A stretch of DNA of 64,000 nucleotides, taken from Actinopolymorpha sp. NPDC004070 (GTDB lineage: Bacteria; Actinomycetota; Actinomycetes; Propionibacteriales; Actinopolymorphaceae). The stretch is from positions 279,541 to 343,540 of the forward strand of contig NZ_JBEXMJ010000002.1 in assembly GCF_040610475.1 (NCBI RefSeq), in the 5' to 3' direction. Of this stretch, positions 32,794 to 41,720 are shown in pieces. The first letter of the stretch is position 1; every line of letters starts with the position of its first letter. The translations under genes and the position numbers were made by a program. The notes below the pieces were generated by a model, which saw only the letters and a list, made by a program, of their open reading frames with translations, searched no databases and was not told the DNA's origin.

Positions 32794-34125
32794 GTGTCCC
32801 TCACCCGGCTCCGTAGCCCGTACGACCGGGACATCCTCCGCCTGGCGATTCCGGCGTTCGGCGCCCTGATCGCCGAACCCGTCTACCTGCTGGCCGACTC
32901 CGCGATCGTCGGCCACCTGGGCACCCCTCAGCTCGCCGCCCTCGGCCTGGCCGGAACCGCACTGCAGACGCTGGTCGGCGTGTTCGTCTTCCTCGCCTAC
33001 GCCACCACCGCCTCCGTCGCCCGTCACCTGGGCGCGGGGGACCGCCGGTCGGCGCTGGCGTACGGGATCGACGGGCTGTGGCTGGCGCTCGGTCTCGGGG
33101 TGCTGCTCGCGTTGGTCGGCACCCTGGCGGCACCGGCCGTGGTCGGCGCGTTCGGGCCCTCGCCGCAGGTGCACGAGTTCGCCGTCACCTACCTGCGGGT
33201 GGCCGTGCTCGGGATGCCCGCGCTGCTGCTGACGTTCGCCGGGACGGGCGTGCTGCGCGGCCTGCAGGACACACGTACGCCGCTGTGGACAGCGGGCGCG
33301 TCGTACGTCGGCAACGTCGTGCTCAACCTGCTCTTCGTCTACGGGCTGCACCTGGGGATCGCCGGCTCGGCGTGTGGCACGGTGCTCGCCCAGACCGCCG
33401 GGGCGGTGGCGCTGGTCGTCGTGGTGGTCCGGGCCGCCCGCCGGCACGGCGCCCCGCTGCGGCCGGACCTGCCCGGCATCCGGGCGAGCGCGCACGCCGG
33501 CGTACCCCTGATCATCCGCACGCTGACGCTGCGGGCCGCGCTGCTGGTCACCGCGTACGTCGCCACGTCGTTCGGTGACGTGCCGCTGGCCGCCCACCAG
33601 GTGGCGTTCACGCTGTGGAACACCCTCGCCATCGCCCTGGACGCGATCGCGATCGCCGGGCAGGCCATCGTCGGGCGGTACCTCGGCGGGTCGGACGTGG
33701 CAGGCACCCGGGCGGCGACCCGCCGGATGGTGGAGTGGGGCATCGGCGCGGGCGTGGTGTTCGGTGCGGTGGTGGTGCTGGCGCGACCGGTGTACGTGCC
33801 GTTGTTCAGCGCCGACCCGGCCGTCCAGGCGCTGCTCGCGCAGGCGATCCTCGTGTTCGCCTGCTTCGAACCGGTCGCGGGGATCGTGTTCGTCCTGGAC
33901 GGCGTGCTCATCGGCGCGGGCGACGGGAAGTACCTCGCCTACGCCGGCCTGGTGACGCTGGTGGCGTTCCTGCCGCTCGCGGTGCTGGTGTACGCCACCC
34001 ACGGAGGTCTGCTCGCGCTGTGGTGGGCCTTCGGCGGGTTCATGGTGGCCCGGCTGGCGACCCTCGCGGTGCGGGCCCGCAGCGACGCCTGGCTGGTGAC
34101 CGGCGCGGGCGCCGCCCGCCGCTGA
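32794..34125 (+). CDS. MATE-family efflux transporter (DinF branch)
   Basis: A 443-residue polytopic membrane protein with twelve predicted helices in two homologous halves, each beginning with a family-typical pattern (ILRLAIPAFGALIAEPVYLL, and later LIIRTLTLRAALLVTAYVAT). The block GLQDTRTPLW matches the DinF-like branch. Such proteins export cationic drugs or metabolites in exchange for Na+ or H+. GTG 32794 lies about ten bases behind GGAGG; the longer open frame upstream crosses the regulatory region and is not used. It interrupts the otherwise conserved dnaB-rplI neighbourhood in opposite orientation. Confidence 0.9.
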   Translation: MSLTRLRSPYDRDILRLAIPAFGALIAEPVYLLADSAIVGHLGTPQLAALGLAGTALQTLVGVFVFLAYATTASVARHLGAGDRRSALAYGIDGLWLALGLGVLLALVGTLAAPAVVGAFGPSPQVHEFAVTYLRVAVLGMPALLLTFAGTGVLRGLQDTRTPLWTAGASYVGNVVLNLLFVYGLHLGIAGSACGTVLAQTAGAVALVVVVVRAARRHGAPLRPDLPGIRASAHAGVPLIIRTLTLRAALLVTAYVATSFGDVPLAAHQVAFTLWNTLAIALDAIAIAGQAIVGRYLGGSDVAGTRAATRRMVEWGIGAGVVFGAVVVLARPVYVPLFSADPAVQALLAQAILVFACFEPVAGIVFVLDGVLIGAGDGKYLAYAGLVTLVAFLPLAVLVYATHGGLLALWWAFGGFMVARLATLAVRARSDAWLVTGAGAARR

Positions 34126-34159
34126 CTGCACCCACCGGCAACACACGGTCGGCAGAACG

Positions 34160-34199
34160 CCGGAGGGGCGGCCCCGGGATTCCGGGACCGCCCCTCCGG
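34160..34199. terminator. bidirectional terminator hairpin
   Basis: CCGGAGGGGCGG (34160-34171) pairs with CCGCCCCTCCGG (34188-34199), and an inner CCCGG/CCGGG extends the stem around one mismatch. It lies between the convergent MATE and rplI genes, where a shared terminator is expected. Confidence 0.75.
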
Positions 34200-34251
34200 G
34201 CAGTTGCTGCGTCGAGCTCAGGTGCTCAGGTGCTCACGGCGCCCTGAGCGC

Positions 34252-34698
34252 TCAGGCCGAGACGACCTCGATCGAGAGCTTGGCACTCAGCTCCTGGTGC
34301 AGGCGAACCGACACCTGGTGCGAACCGAGCGTCTTGATCGGCTGGCCGATCTCGATCCGCCGCTTGTCGATGTCGGGGCCGCCGGCCTCCTTGACCGCCG
34401 CCACGATGTCGGCGACGGTGACCGAGCCGAACAGCCGGCCGCTGTCGCCGGACCGCGCCGGCAGCTTCACCGACAGGCCCTCGAGCTGGCCCTTGATCTG
34501 CTCGGCGTGGCCGAGGTCGCGGATCTCCCGGACCTCGCGCGCCTTGCGGATCGAGGCGACCTGCTTCTCGCCGCCCTTGGTCCAGCGCATGCCGAGACCG
34601 CGCGGGATGAGGAAGTTACGGCCGTAGCCGTCCTTGACCTCGACGATGTCGCCCGGGGTGCCCAGACCGGACACTTCCTGGGTGAGGATGAGCTTCAT
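34252..34698 (-). CDS. rplI: 50S ribosomal protein L9
   Basis: A 148-residue ribosomal protein bridging the 50S L1-stalk base. The N-terminal domain has the classic [20 protein letters not shown] and the [16 protein letters not shown]-binding loop; a long helix and a C-terminal domain ([20 protein letters not shown]) follow. Length is normal. A GAGGAGG-rich stretch precedes the ATG. It is the last gene of the rpsF-ssb-rpsR-rplI operon, 18 bp after rpsR. Confidence 0.98.
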   Translation of the reverse strand: MKLILTQEVSGLGTPGDIVEVKDGYGRNFLIPRGLGMRWTKGGEKQVASIRKAREVREIRDLGHAEQIKGQLEGLSVKLPARSGDSGRLFGSVTVADIVAAVKEAGGPDIDKRRIEIGQPIKTLGSHQVSVRLHQELSAKLSIEVVSA

Positions 34699-34716
34699 AG
34701 CGTGTCAACCTCCTCG

Positions 34717-34953
34717 TCAGCGCGCGGTGCTGGTGTAGGGCAGCAGGGCGACCTCGCGCGAGTTCTTGATGGCAACCGCGACGTCCCGCTGGTGCTGGGT
34801 GCAGTTGCCGGTCACCCGGCGGGCACGAATCTTGCCGCGGTCGGAAATGAACTTCCGCAGCAGAGTCGTGTCCTTGTAGTCGACGTAGGAGATCTTCTCC
34901 TTGCAGAACACGCAAACCTTCTTCTTGGGCTTGCGTACTGGTGCCTTGGCCAT
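34717..34953 (-). CDS. rpsR: 30S ribosomal protein S18
   Basis: A 78-residue small-subunit protein that pairs with S6 on the platform. The Cys pair in VCVFCKEKI and the later [10 protein letters not shown] show the zinc-binding form of S18, as opposed to the Cys-free paralogue used by many actinobacteria in zinc shortage. [17 protein letters not shown] is typical. It lies between ssb and rplI in the standard order, with a GGAG ribosome site upstream of the ATG. Confidence 0.98.
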   Translation of the reverse strand: MAKAPVRKPKKKVCVFCKEKISYVDYKDTTLLRKFISDRGKIRARRVTGNCTQHQRDVAVAIKNSREVALLPYTSTAR

Positions 34954-35030
34954 CGTGGTGCTCCTCCAGGAAGCCCCGCTTCACGCGGGAATGGTCGCGG
35001 ATGGGGATCGAACGGGATGACGTCGGTTGG

Positions 35031-35549
35031 TCAGAACGGGGGCTCGTCCTGGGATCCGCCGGACTGCTGTCCGCCCCAGGGGTCGTTTCCGCCGGACTGC
35101 TGGCCGCCGCCCTGTCGGGCGCCGCCACCGCCGCCACCTTGCTGCGTCTGCCACGGGTCGTCGCCACCGAAGCCGCCCTGTGCACGGCTGGTCCTGGTGA
35201 CCTTGGCAGTCGCGTTACGGAGGCTGGGTCCCACCTCGTCGACCTCGACCTCGAAGACCGTCCGCCGCTCACCCTCGCGGGTCTCGTACGAACGGGACTT
35301 CAACCGGCCCTGGACGACGACCCGCATGCCGCGCTGCAGCGACTCGGCGACGTTCTCCGCCGCCTGCCGCCACACGTTGCAGGTCAGGAACAGCGTCTCG
35401 CCGTCCTTCCACTCGTTGCTCTGCCGGTCGAAGGTGCGAGGGGTGGACGCGAGACGGAAGTTGGCCACTGCCGCCCCGGAGGGGGTGAAACGCAACTCGG
35501 GGTCGTCGACGAGGTTGCCGACGAGTGTGATGACTGTGTCGCCTGCCAT
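35031..35549 (-). CDS. ssb: single-stranded DNA-binding protein
   Basis: A 172-residue SSB with one OB-fold (residues 1-112, [20 protein letters not shown] to [13 protein letters not shown]) and a Gly/Gln-rich disordered tail ending in DEPPF, the acidic tip that recruits replication and repair partners. It lies 16 bp after rpsF and before rpsR, so it is made with the ribosomal proteins, as in many bacteria. GGGAGG precedes the ATG. Confidence 0.97.
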   Translation of the reverse strand: MAGDTVITLVGNLVDDPELRFTPSGAAVANFRLASTPRTFDRQSNEWKDGETLFLTCNVWRQAAENVAESLQRGMRVVVQGRLKSRSYETREGERRTVFEVEVDEVGPSLRNATAKVTRTSRAQGGFGGDDPWQTQQGGGGGGARQGGGQQSGGNDPWGGQQSGGSQDEPPF

Positions 35550-35565
35550 GAACGCCTCCCGTGAA

Positions 35566-35856
35566 TCAGCGGGTGTCGGGGCGGATGACCTTAGTCCGCA
35601 GCACCGACTCGTTCAGGGTCAGCTGACGATCCAGCTCGAGGACGGTCGCGGGCTCGGCGGTCAGGTCGATCACCGAGTAGATGCCCTCGGACTTCTTGTT
35701 GATGTCGTACGCCAACCGGCGACGGCCCCAGATGTCGACCTTCTCCACGGTCCCGCCGTTCTGACGAACGAGGGAGAGGTACTGGTCGAGGGACGGGCCT
35801 ACGGTGCGTTCCTCAAGATCGGCATCGAGGATCACCATGACTTCGTAACGACGCAT
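35566..35856 (-). CDS. rpsF: 30S ribosomal protein S6
   Basis: A 96-residue S6 with the conserved [11 protein letters not shown] start and [19 protein letters not shown]. The ATG 35856 is chosen because it gives the family N-terminus and GGAG stands at proper distance; the GTG at 35868 abuts its AGGAGG. First gene of the rpsF-ssb-rpsR-rplI operon. A hairpin in its leader (35887-35905) may take part in S6:S18 feedback control. Confidence 0.98.
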   Translation of the reverse strand: MRRYEVMVILDADLEERTVGPSLDQYLSLVRQNGGTVEKVDIWGRRRLAYDINKKSEGIYSVIDLTAEPATVLELDRQLTLNESVLRTKVIRPDTR

Positions 35857-35886
35857 GCGGAACTCCACCTCCTCTGGACTCGGGCG

Positions 35887-35905
35887 GTCACGGTCTTTCC
35901 GTGAC
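35887..35905 (-). promoter_or_regulatory. hairpin in rpsF leader
   Basis: GTCACGG and CCGTGAC form a perfect 7-bp stem with a five-base loop, about 30-50 bases upstream of the rpsF start and ahead of its ribosome site. S6:S18 complexes in many bacteria repress their own mRNA by binding an rpsF-leader hairpin near a CCG; CCG follows the stem on the transcribed strand. The regulatory role is inferred. Confidence 0.4.
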
Positions 35906-35971
35906 AGGAGGGCTTGCGTCAGGTCCGGGTGCCTTCCGCCATGGGGCGGGTCTTCCCAGCGGACCAGCGAC

Positions 35972-37063
35972 TTAGGTTACCAGGCCGAGGTCGGCGTACA
36001 GCGCGGCCAGGGTCGCGGGCTGCCGGACCGCCTGGACGTCATCGTCGGCCATGCCGTTCCAGTACACCGCCGCGGCCAGTCCGCAGGCGGGGTCGGCCAG
36101 GCCGACGCACCAGTTTCGCCCGCCATGTCCGTATGTGTCCGGTGACGCGTGCGGACCGTAGCCGTGCCCGGCGTAGGAGGAGCGGAGCAGGAAGCCGAGC
36201 CCGCGGTCGACGGTGGCGTGGACGTACTCGTCGTACACGCCGGCGACCTGGGGGCGGGTCATCTCCGCGACGGCCCCGGGCGAGCACAGCCGCCCGGCGA
36301 GGAACGCCGCGTAGAACCGCCCGAGCTCGCGGATCGGGCCGTGGCACCCGCCGGTGGGGCGTTCCCAGGTGACCCAGTCCCGGGTGCCCGAGCGCGGGAA
36401 GCCGTCGATCACCGCGAGGTCGTCCCACCGCGCGTCGTACTCCTCGTCCGGCATGCCGATCCACGCCTCCTCGACCCCGGCCGGACCGAACACCTCCGTA
36501 CGCACGAAGTCACCGAACCGCCGGCCGGACAGCCGGGCGACAAGGGCGGCGACGATCCACATGGCGACCGAGTTGTAGGCGCTGCGCTGCCCGGGGCGCC
36601 AGCCCGGGGCGAGCGGTGAGGCGCAGATGTCGGCCACCATCCGCTCCGGCGGCTCCACCCCGGTGAGCGTGCTGGTGAGGCCGGCGGTGTGGGTGAGCAG
36701 GCGGCGCACGGTGACCTCGTTCTTGCCCGGGAAGTCGCCGGTCGCGGTGAACTCCGGCAGGTGCTTGTGCACCGGGTCGTCGAGGCCGAGCAGACCTGTG
36801 TCGACCAGCCTCATCAGGGCCACGCAGGTCACCGGCTTGGTCGCCGAGGCCCACTCCACGATCGTGGAGGTCCGCATGGGTACGCCGGGGCGGGCCTCGC
36901 CGAGGGCGCGGTCGACAACCGTCCGGCCGTCCACCGCGGCGTACACCTGGGCGCCGGTGTGCCGGCCGGCCTCGATGCCGTCGCGGAGTTCGCGGAGAGT
37001 GCGGGGCGCCGCGTTCGTCGGGACAGAGTTCATCGGGCCTGCGGTCGTCGGGCCTGCGTTCAT
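35972..37063 (-). CDS. serine hydrolase, class C beta-lactamase/esterase family
   Basis: A 363-residue penicillin-recognising serine hydrolase. The catalytic Ser-Lys pair is in WASATKPVT, the Tyr motif in AYNSVAM, and an HGG triad-like element in YGHGGRNW, corresponding to KTG. No signal peptide or membrane anchor is seen, so it is likely a cytoplasmic esterase or amidase rather than a resistance enzyme. Start ATG 37063 has GGAAAGG; ATG 37033 is an alternative. The first ten codons contain a 15-bp repeat ([12 protein letters not shown]). It is divergent from endonuclease IV, 75 bp apart. Confidence 0.82.
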   Translation of the reverse strand: MNAGPTTAGPMNSVPTNAAPRTLRELRDGIEAGRHTGAQVYAAVDGRTVVDRALGEARPGVPMRTSTIVEWASATKPVTCVALMRLVDTGLLGLDDPVHKHLPEFTATGDFPGKNEVTVRRLLTHTAGLTSTLTGVEPPERMVADICASPLAPGWRPGQRSAYNSVAMWIVAALVARLSGRRFGDFVRTEVFGPAGVEEAWIGMPDEEYDARWDDLAVIDGFPRSGTRDWVTWERPTGGCHGPIRELGRFYAAFLAGRLCSPGAVAEMTRPQVAGVYDEYVHATVDRGLGFLLRSSYAGHGYGPHASPDTYGHGGRNWCVGLADPACGLAAAVYWNGMADDDVQAVRQPATLAALYADLGLVT

Positions 37064-37138
37064 CGAGCCTGCCTTTCCGTACGGCGCTGTGGCGGGGCGT
37101 CGCGGGCTGTGTCGGTGGTCCCTCGTAGGGTGCCGTGC

Positions 37139-37945
37139 ATGACCAGCCTGCCGCTCGGAGCGCACGTCGACCAGGAGGACCCGATCGCCGAGGCGCGGGC
37201 CCGTTCGGCCGACATCGCGCAGTTCTTCCTCGGTGATCCTCAGGGGTGGAAGGGCCCGAAGTTCGCCTACGAGGGTGGCGCCGAGGCGCTGGTGGCCGCC
37301 GCGAACGACGCCGGGGTGGGCCTCTACGTCCACGCGCCGTACGTCATCAACGTCGCCACCACCAACAACCGCATCCGCATCCCGTCCCGCAAACTGCTCC
37401 AGCAGACGGTGACCGCGGCGGCCGAGATCGGTGCGCGCGGGGTGATCGTGCACGGCGGGCACGTCTCCAAGAGCGACGACCCCGAGGTCGGCTTCGACAA
37501 CTGGCGCAAGTGCATCGAGCGGATGGACATGCCGTGCCCGGTGCTGATCGAGAACACCGCCGGCGGCGACAACGCGATGGCCCGCCACCTGGACCGGATC
37601 GAGCGGCTGTGGGCGGCGGTCACCGACGCCGAGGGCGGGGACACCGTCGGGTTCTGCCTGGACACCTGCCACTTCCACGCGGGTGGTGAGGAGCTGACCA
37701 CCGTCGTCGACCGGGTGAAGGCGATCACCGGACGGATCGACCTGGTGCACGCCAACGATTCCCAGGACGCCTTCGACTCCGGGCGCGACCGGCACGCCAA
37801 CTTCGGCTCCGGCAAGATCGCCGGCGACGACCTGCTGGCCGTGGTCCGGGCGGCGGGGGCGCCGGTGATCGTGGAGACCCCCGGCGGGGCCGACGGCCAG
37901 GGCGCCGACATCGACTGGCTGCGTCGGCACCTGGACGGTCGGTGA
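37139..37945 (+). CDS. nfo: deoxyribonuclease IV (AP endonuclease)
   Basis: A 268-residue AP endonuclease of the Nfo/xylose-isomerase-like barrel, cleaving DNA 5' to abasic sites with three zinc ions. Metal-ligand segments are visible: [34 protein letters not shown], and the terminal VIVETPGG. Length is close to the family. The ATG lies seven bases behind TAGGGT (37126-37131), so the mRNA is probably leaderless, and longer upstream frames are rejected. No repair operon partners are adjacent. Confidence 0.93.
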   Translation: MTSLPLGAHVDQEDPIAEARARSADIAQFFLGDPQGWKGPKFAYEGGAEALVAAANDAGVGLYVHAPYVINVATTNNRIRIPSRKLLQQTVTAAAEIGARGVIVHGGHVSKSDDPEVGFDNWRKCIERMDMPCPVLIENTAGGDNAMARHLDRIERLWAAVTDAEGGDTVGFCLDTCHFHAGGEELTTVVDRVKAITGRIDLVHANDSQDAFDSGRDRHANFGSGKIAGDDLLAVVRAAGAPVIVETPGGADGQGADIDWLRRHLDGR

Positions 37946-38032
37946 CGGCTCCGGCCGGGCCCGGATTCCGGCTTACCGGGAAGCCGGGCCGCCCGGGCGC
38001 GCGGGTGCCGCAGGACCGGTAGCCTCGCCTGC

Positions 38033-39169
38033 GTGGTCCTGCGCGTACGAACTCTCACCCCTGCCGAGCACCTGGCCTTCCTGGAGTCCCGGGAGTCGGC
38101 CAGCTTCCTCCAGACCCCTGCCTGGGGTGAGGTGAAGCGCGAGTGGCGAGCGGAGTCGGTCGGCTGGGTCGACGCCGGCGACGACGGTGAGAAGGTCATC
38201 GGCGCGGGCCTGGTGCTCTACCGCCGGCTGCCCCGGATGCGGCGTTCGCTCGCCTACCTCCCCGAGGGCCCGGTGATCGACTGGACCGACGCCGACCTCG
38301 GCCGGTGGCTGACGCCGCTGACCGAGCACGTGAGCGCGCAGGGCGCCTTCGGGATCCGGATGGGCCCGCCGGTGATCGCCCGCCGCTGGTCCGCGGCCAC
38401 CGTCAAGGCCGCCCTGGCGGAGGAGAGTTCGGGTCCGCGCACCCTCGGGGACGTCACACCCGACAGCAGCGACCACACCGCGCTCGCCGTGGCCGACCAA
38501 CTGCGGTCCCTGGGCTGGCGTCCGCCGGCCGAGAACGCCTCCGGCTTCGCCGCGGGCCAGCCCCGCTACGTCTTCCAGCTGCCACTGGAGGACCGCGACG
38601 AGAAGACCGTCCTGTCCGGGATGAACCAGCTGTGGCGGCGCAACATCAAGAAGGCCGCCAAGGCAGGTGTCGAGGTCAGCCGGGGGTCGGCCGACGACCT
38701 GCCCGCCTTCCACCAGCTGTACGTCGAAACCGCCCGGCGCGACCACTTCACCCCGCGTCCGCTGGCCTACTTCGTCACCATGTTCCGCGCCCTCAACGCC
38801 GAGCACCCCGACCGCGCCAAGCTCTACCTCGCCCACCACGAGGGCGAGCTGGCCGCGGCCACGATCGGTGTCCAGGTGGGCACCCACGCGTGGTACTCCT
38901 ACGGCGCGTCGTCCACGGCCAAGCGCGACGTCCGCCCGTCGAACGCGCTGCAGTGGGAGATGATCCGGGACGCCCTGTCCTCCGGTGCCCGGGTCTACGA
39001 CCTGCGCGGCATCACCGACACCATGGACGAGTCCGACTCCCACTTCGGGCTGCTGCAGTTCAAGCTCGGCACAGGCGGGGAGGCCGCGGAGTACCTCGGC
39101 GAGTGGGACCTGCCGATCTCCCGGCTGCTGTACACCGCGTTCGACCTCTACATGCGCCGACGGGGGTAG
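38033..39169 (+). CDS. FemAB-type peptidoglycan/aminoacyl transferase
   Basis: A 378-residue protein with two GNAT-like domains of the FemX/FemAB family, which transfer amino acids from aminoacyl-tRNA to the lipid-linked peptidoglycan stem. Supporting features are SFLQTPAWGEVKREW at the N-terminus, LPEGPVIDW, the middle QLWRRNIKKAAKAGVEV and AWYSYGASSTAKRDVRPSNA near the C-terminus. Start GTG 38033 stands seven bases behind TAGCCT, hence probably leaderless. It is followed after seven bases by an alanine-racemase-like gene, which fits a wall-peptide role. Confidence 0.9.
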   Translation: MVLRVRTLTPAEHLAFLESRESASFLQTPAWGEVKREWRAESVGWVDAGDDGEKVIGAGLVLYRRLPRMRRSLAYLPEGPVIDWTDADLGRWLTPLTEHVSAQGAFGIRMGPPVIARRWSAATVKAALAEESSGPRTLGDVTPDSSDHTALAVADQLRSLGWRPPAENASGFAAGQPRYVFQLPLEDRDEKTVLSGMNQLWRRNIKKAAKAGVEVSRGSADDLPAFHQLYVETARRDHFTPRPLAYFVTMFRALNAEHPDRAKLYLAHHEGELAAATIGVQVGTHAWYSYGASSTAKRDVRPSNALQWEMIRDALSSGARVYDLRGITDTMDESDSHFGLLQFKLGTGGEAAEYLGEWDLPISRLLYTAFDLYMRRRG

Positions 39170-39176
39170 CCCGCAG

Positions 39177-40211
39177 ATGTCGCTGACGCTGCACGTCGAC
39201 ACGGCCCGCTGGCGGGGCCACCTGGACTCCGTCTCCGCGGCGTACCCACGGCTGGTCCCGGTCGTGAAGGGCACCGGCTACGGCTTCGGGCACGCGCTGC
39301 TGGCTACCGAGGCGACCCGGATGGGCGTCGAGATGCTGGCCGTCGGGACGTACGAGGAGCTGGCCGCGGTCCGCGACGAGTTCGCCGGCGACCTGCTGGT
39401 GCTGACCCCGATCCGGCCCTTCGACGAGGTGCCGGACGACCCGCGGGTGATCTCCACGGTGAGCCGGGTAGCCGACCTGCGGTCCCTGGCCGACGGCCCC
39501 GGACGTCCGCGGGTGGTCGTCGAGCTGTTCACCTCGATGCGCCGGCACGGTGTGCCCGCCGACGAGCTGGCCGACGTGGTGAAACTGCTGGAGGGTGTGC
39601 GCTGCGAGGGGTTCGCGCTGCACCTGCCGCTGCCCTCGGCCGGGCGGCACGGGCCGGAGGTCACCACCTGGATCGAACGGCTGAACGACGCCGGTGTGGC
39701 GTACGACCGGCTGTTCGTCTCCCACCTGACGGCCGAGGAGCTCAGCACTCTCGCCGCCGCCCACCCCGGCCTGGAGATCCGGTCCCGGATCGGCACCCGG
39801 CTGTGGCTGGCCGACCGCGAGGCCTACGCCGCGCGGGCGCACGTGCTCGACGTGCATCCGGTCAGCAAGGGCGACCGCTTCGGCTACCGCCGCCGCCGCG
39901 TGCCCGGCGCCGGGCACCTCGTCGTCGCCAGCGGCGGCACCGCGCACGGCATCGCGCTGGAGGCGCCGAGTCACGTCGCCGACCTGCGCACCCGTGCCCG
40001 GGTGCTGACCGCCAGCGGGCTGGAGGCGACCGGCCGGGCGCTGTCGCCGTACACCGTGGCCGGGAAGCGGCGGTGGTTCGCCGAGCCGCCGCACATGCAG
40101 GTGAGCGTGCTCTTCCTGCCGCACTCGATCCGCCCGCCGGAGGTCGGCACCGAGCTGCCGGTCAACGTCGGGATGGCGATCACGAAGTTCGACCGGGTCG
40201 TTCTCGACTGA
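39177..40211 (+). CDS. alanine-racemase-fold PLP protein
   Basis: A 344-residue protein of the fold-III PLP barrel. The probable Schiff-base Lys is in VPVVKGTGYGFGH, equivalent to the VKANAYGHG of alanine racemase. It is shorter than canonical Alr (about 370) and the C-terminal domain diverges, so it may be a racemase of another amino acid or a structural homologue. It starts seven bases after the femAB stop, with GGGGG upstream of its ATG, and is surely co-transcribed. The pair occurs beside each other in other actinobacteria, as far as recalled, suggesting a common peptidoglycan function. Confidence 0.8.
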   Translation: MSLTLHVDTARWRGHLDSVSAAYPRLVPVVKGTGYGFGHALLATEATRMGVEMLAVGTYEELAAVRDEFAGDLLVLTPIRPFDEVPDDPRVISTVSRVADLRSLADGPGRPRVVVELFTSMRRHGVPADELADVVKLLEGVRCEGFALHLPLPSAGRHGPEVTTWIERLNDAGVAYDRLFVSHLTAEELSTLAAAHPGLEIRSRIGTRLWLADREAYAARAHVLDVHPVSKGDRFGYRRRRVPGAGHLVVASGGTAHGIALEAPSHVADLRTRARVLTASGLEATGRALSPYTVAGKRRWFAEPPHMQVSVLFLPHSIRPPEVGTELPVNVGMAITKFDRVVLD

Positions 40212-40322
40212 TCCGGCCGAGCGGGCCGGTACGGGTGAGCGCCGGTTCGTGCGAGCGGGCCGAATGCGGCCGGGCGGGCCGATCGGCGGGACCGTACCCC
40301 GCTCATGGCCTAGACTGCCCGC

Positions 40323-40355
40323 GTGATCGGGACCCAGCAGCGATATCGGCGCTGA
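40323..40355 (+). CDS. putative tyrS leader peptide with a Tyr codon
   Basis: A ten-codon frame, GTG to TGA, reading VIGTQQRYRR. A -10-like TAGACT (40311-40316) lies six bases before the GTG, the arrangement seen at leaderless starts elsewhere in the window. The single Tyr codon TAT (40344-40346) directly follows CAGCAGCGA, one arm of a long-range stem. The peptide ends 66 bases before tyrS. The arrangement suggests control by tyrosine supply; expression of the peptide is inferred from position only. Confidence 0.5.
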   Translation: MIGTQQRYRR

Positions 40356-40418
40356 CGCGCGCCGTCCCCGGGCCGCCCTCAGGGTGCGCCCTTCGCTGCT
40401 GACCTCGAAGGATCCCGA
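40327..40418 (+). promoter_or_regulatory. tyrS leader RNA structure bracketing the ribosome site
   Basis: CAGCAGCGA (40335-40343) is the exact reverse complement of TCGCTGCTG (40393-40401), and outside it TCGGGA (40327-40332) pairs with TCCCGA (40413-40418). The tyrS Shine-Dalgarno GAAGGA (40407-40412) falls in the gap between the two 3' arms, just before the GTG at 40422. A nested hairpin (CCC-TCA-GGG, 40377-40385) lies within. A ribosome stalled at the TAT codon would open both stems. No T-box specifier or TGGNACCGCG element is present. Confidence 0.55.
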
Positions 40419-40421
40419 CCC

Positions 40422-41690
40422 GTGTCTGCCACCATGGGCGGCTCTGCCGCCAACCCGCCTGCCGCCGACCACGCTGCCCTGCTCGACGACCTCGCCCGCA
40501 CCACCGACGAGGTGGTGAGCCGGCCCGAGCTCGAGGCCCTGCTCGAATCCGGCCGCCCGCTGCGGATCAAGTACGGCGTCGACTGCACCGCGCCGTTCCT
40601 TCATCTCGGCCACGCGGTCAACCTGTGGATGATGCGCCGCCTGCAGGACGCCGGCCACACCGTGGTCTTCCTGCTGGGCGACGTGACCACCCAGGTCGGC
40701 GACCCGACCGGTCGCACGGAGACCCGGCCGGTCCTGCCCCGGGCCGCGATCGAGGCGAACGCCGCGGCGTTCCTGGAGCAGGCCGGCACGGTGCTGCGGA
40801 CCGAGCCGGAGGTGTTCGAGGTACGCCGCAACTCCGAGTGGTACGACACCCTCACCACGCGGGACTGGCTGACTCTGCTGGCCCACGTCACCCACGGCCA
40901 GCTGATGGCCCGGGACATGTTCCGCCGCCGGGTGGCCGAGGGCCGCGACATCGCGATGCACGAGCTGGTCTACCCCGTCCTGCAGGGGTACGACTCGTGG
41001 GCGATGCGCTCCGACCTCACCATCGTGGGCAGCGACCAGCTCTTCAACGAGATGCTCGGCCGGCACTACCAGCAGCGGCTGGGCGCGAAGCCGCAGGTGG
41101 TGATCACCACGAGGATCACGCCGGGTATCGACGGGCGCGCCAAGCAGTCCAAGAGCCTCGGCAACTACGTCGCGCTGACCGACCCGCCGCGGGAGAAGTT
41201 CGGCAAGCTGATGAGCATTCCGGACGCCCTCGTGCCCGGCTACCTCGAGGTCTACACGACCGTGCCGACGGCCGTGGTCGAGGAGGCCCGGCGAGCGATG
41301 GAACGCGGCGGCCGGGAGGTCCGGGACGCCAAGCTCGGACTGGCCGAGGCGGTCGTCGCGCGCTACCACGGGGCCGAACAGGCCGCCGCCGAGCGGGAGT
41401 GGTTCCGCTCGACGTTCTCCGCCCGGCGCGAACCCACCGAAGTGCCGGTGCTGTCCGCCGCTCCCACCGGGACGGGCGGGCTCACCGTCTGGGACCTCGT
41501 CTGTCTGGCCCAGCCGGACCTGAGCCGCAGCGCCGCCCGGCGACTGGTGGACCAGGGCGGGGTACGCCTGGCCGACCGGGTGCTGGCCGACGCCGACGAA
41601 CTGCTGCCCGCCGGCGCCGGGGAGGGCGCGCTGCTCCGGATCGGCCGGCGGCGGTGGTTCCGGCTCACCTGGGAGGCGGGGCCGTCCTGA
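40422..41690 (+). CDS. tyrS: tyrosyl-tRNA synthetase
   Basis: A 422-residue class I synthetase charging tRNA-Tyr. The HIGH motif is HLGHA (after GVDCTAPFL), the tyrosine pocket includes YPVLQGYDSWAM, and the KMSKS loop reads KQSKSLGN. The C-terminal 70 residues form an S4-like RNA-binding domain (SRSAARRLVDQGGVRL). The KQSKS rather than KFGKT loop suggests the TyrZ-like second subtype. GTG 40422 follows GAAGGA. Expression is probably tuned by the short leader peptide and structure upstream. Confidence 0.95.
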   Translation: MSATMGGSAANPPAADHAALLDDLARTTDEVVSRPELEALLESGRPLRIKYGVDCTAPFLHLGHAVNLWMMRRLQDAGHTVVFLLGDVTTQVGDPTGRTETRPVLPRAAIEANAAAFLEQAGTVLRTEPEVFEVRRNSEWYDTLTTRDWLTLLAHVTHGQLMARDMFRRRVAEGRDIAMHELVYPVLQGYDSWAMRSDLTIVGSDQLFNEMLGRHYQQRLGAKPQVVITTRITPGIDGRAKQSKSLGNYVALTDPPREKFGKLMSIPDALVPGYLEVYTTVPTAVVEEARRAMERGGREVRDAKLGLAEAVVARYHGAEQAAAEREWFRSTFSARREPTEVPVLSAAPTGTGGLTVWDLVCLAQPDLSRSAARRLVDQGGVRLADRVLADADELLPAGAGEGALLRIGRRRWFRLTWEAGPS

Positions 41691-41720
41691 CCAGCCGGGG
41701 TTCGGCTCTGCCCGGCCAGG

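Noticed and set aside
40212..40421. T-box riboswitch ahead of tyrS
   Set aside because: No TGGNACCGCG-type antiterminator or specifier loop; a leader peptide with long-range pairing explains the sequence better.
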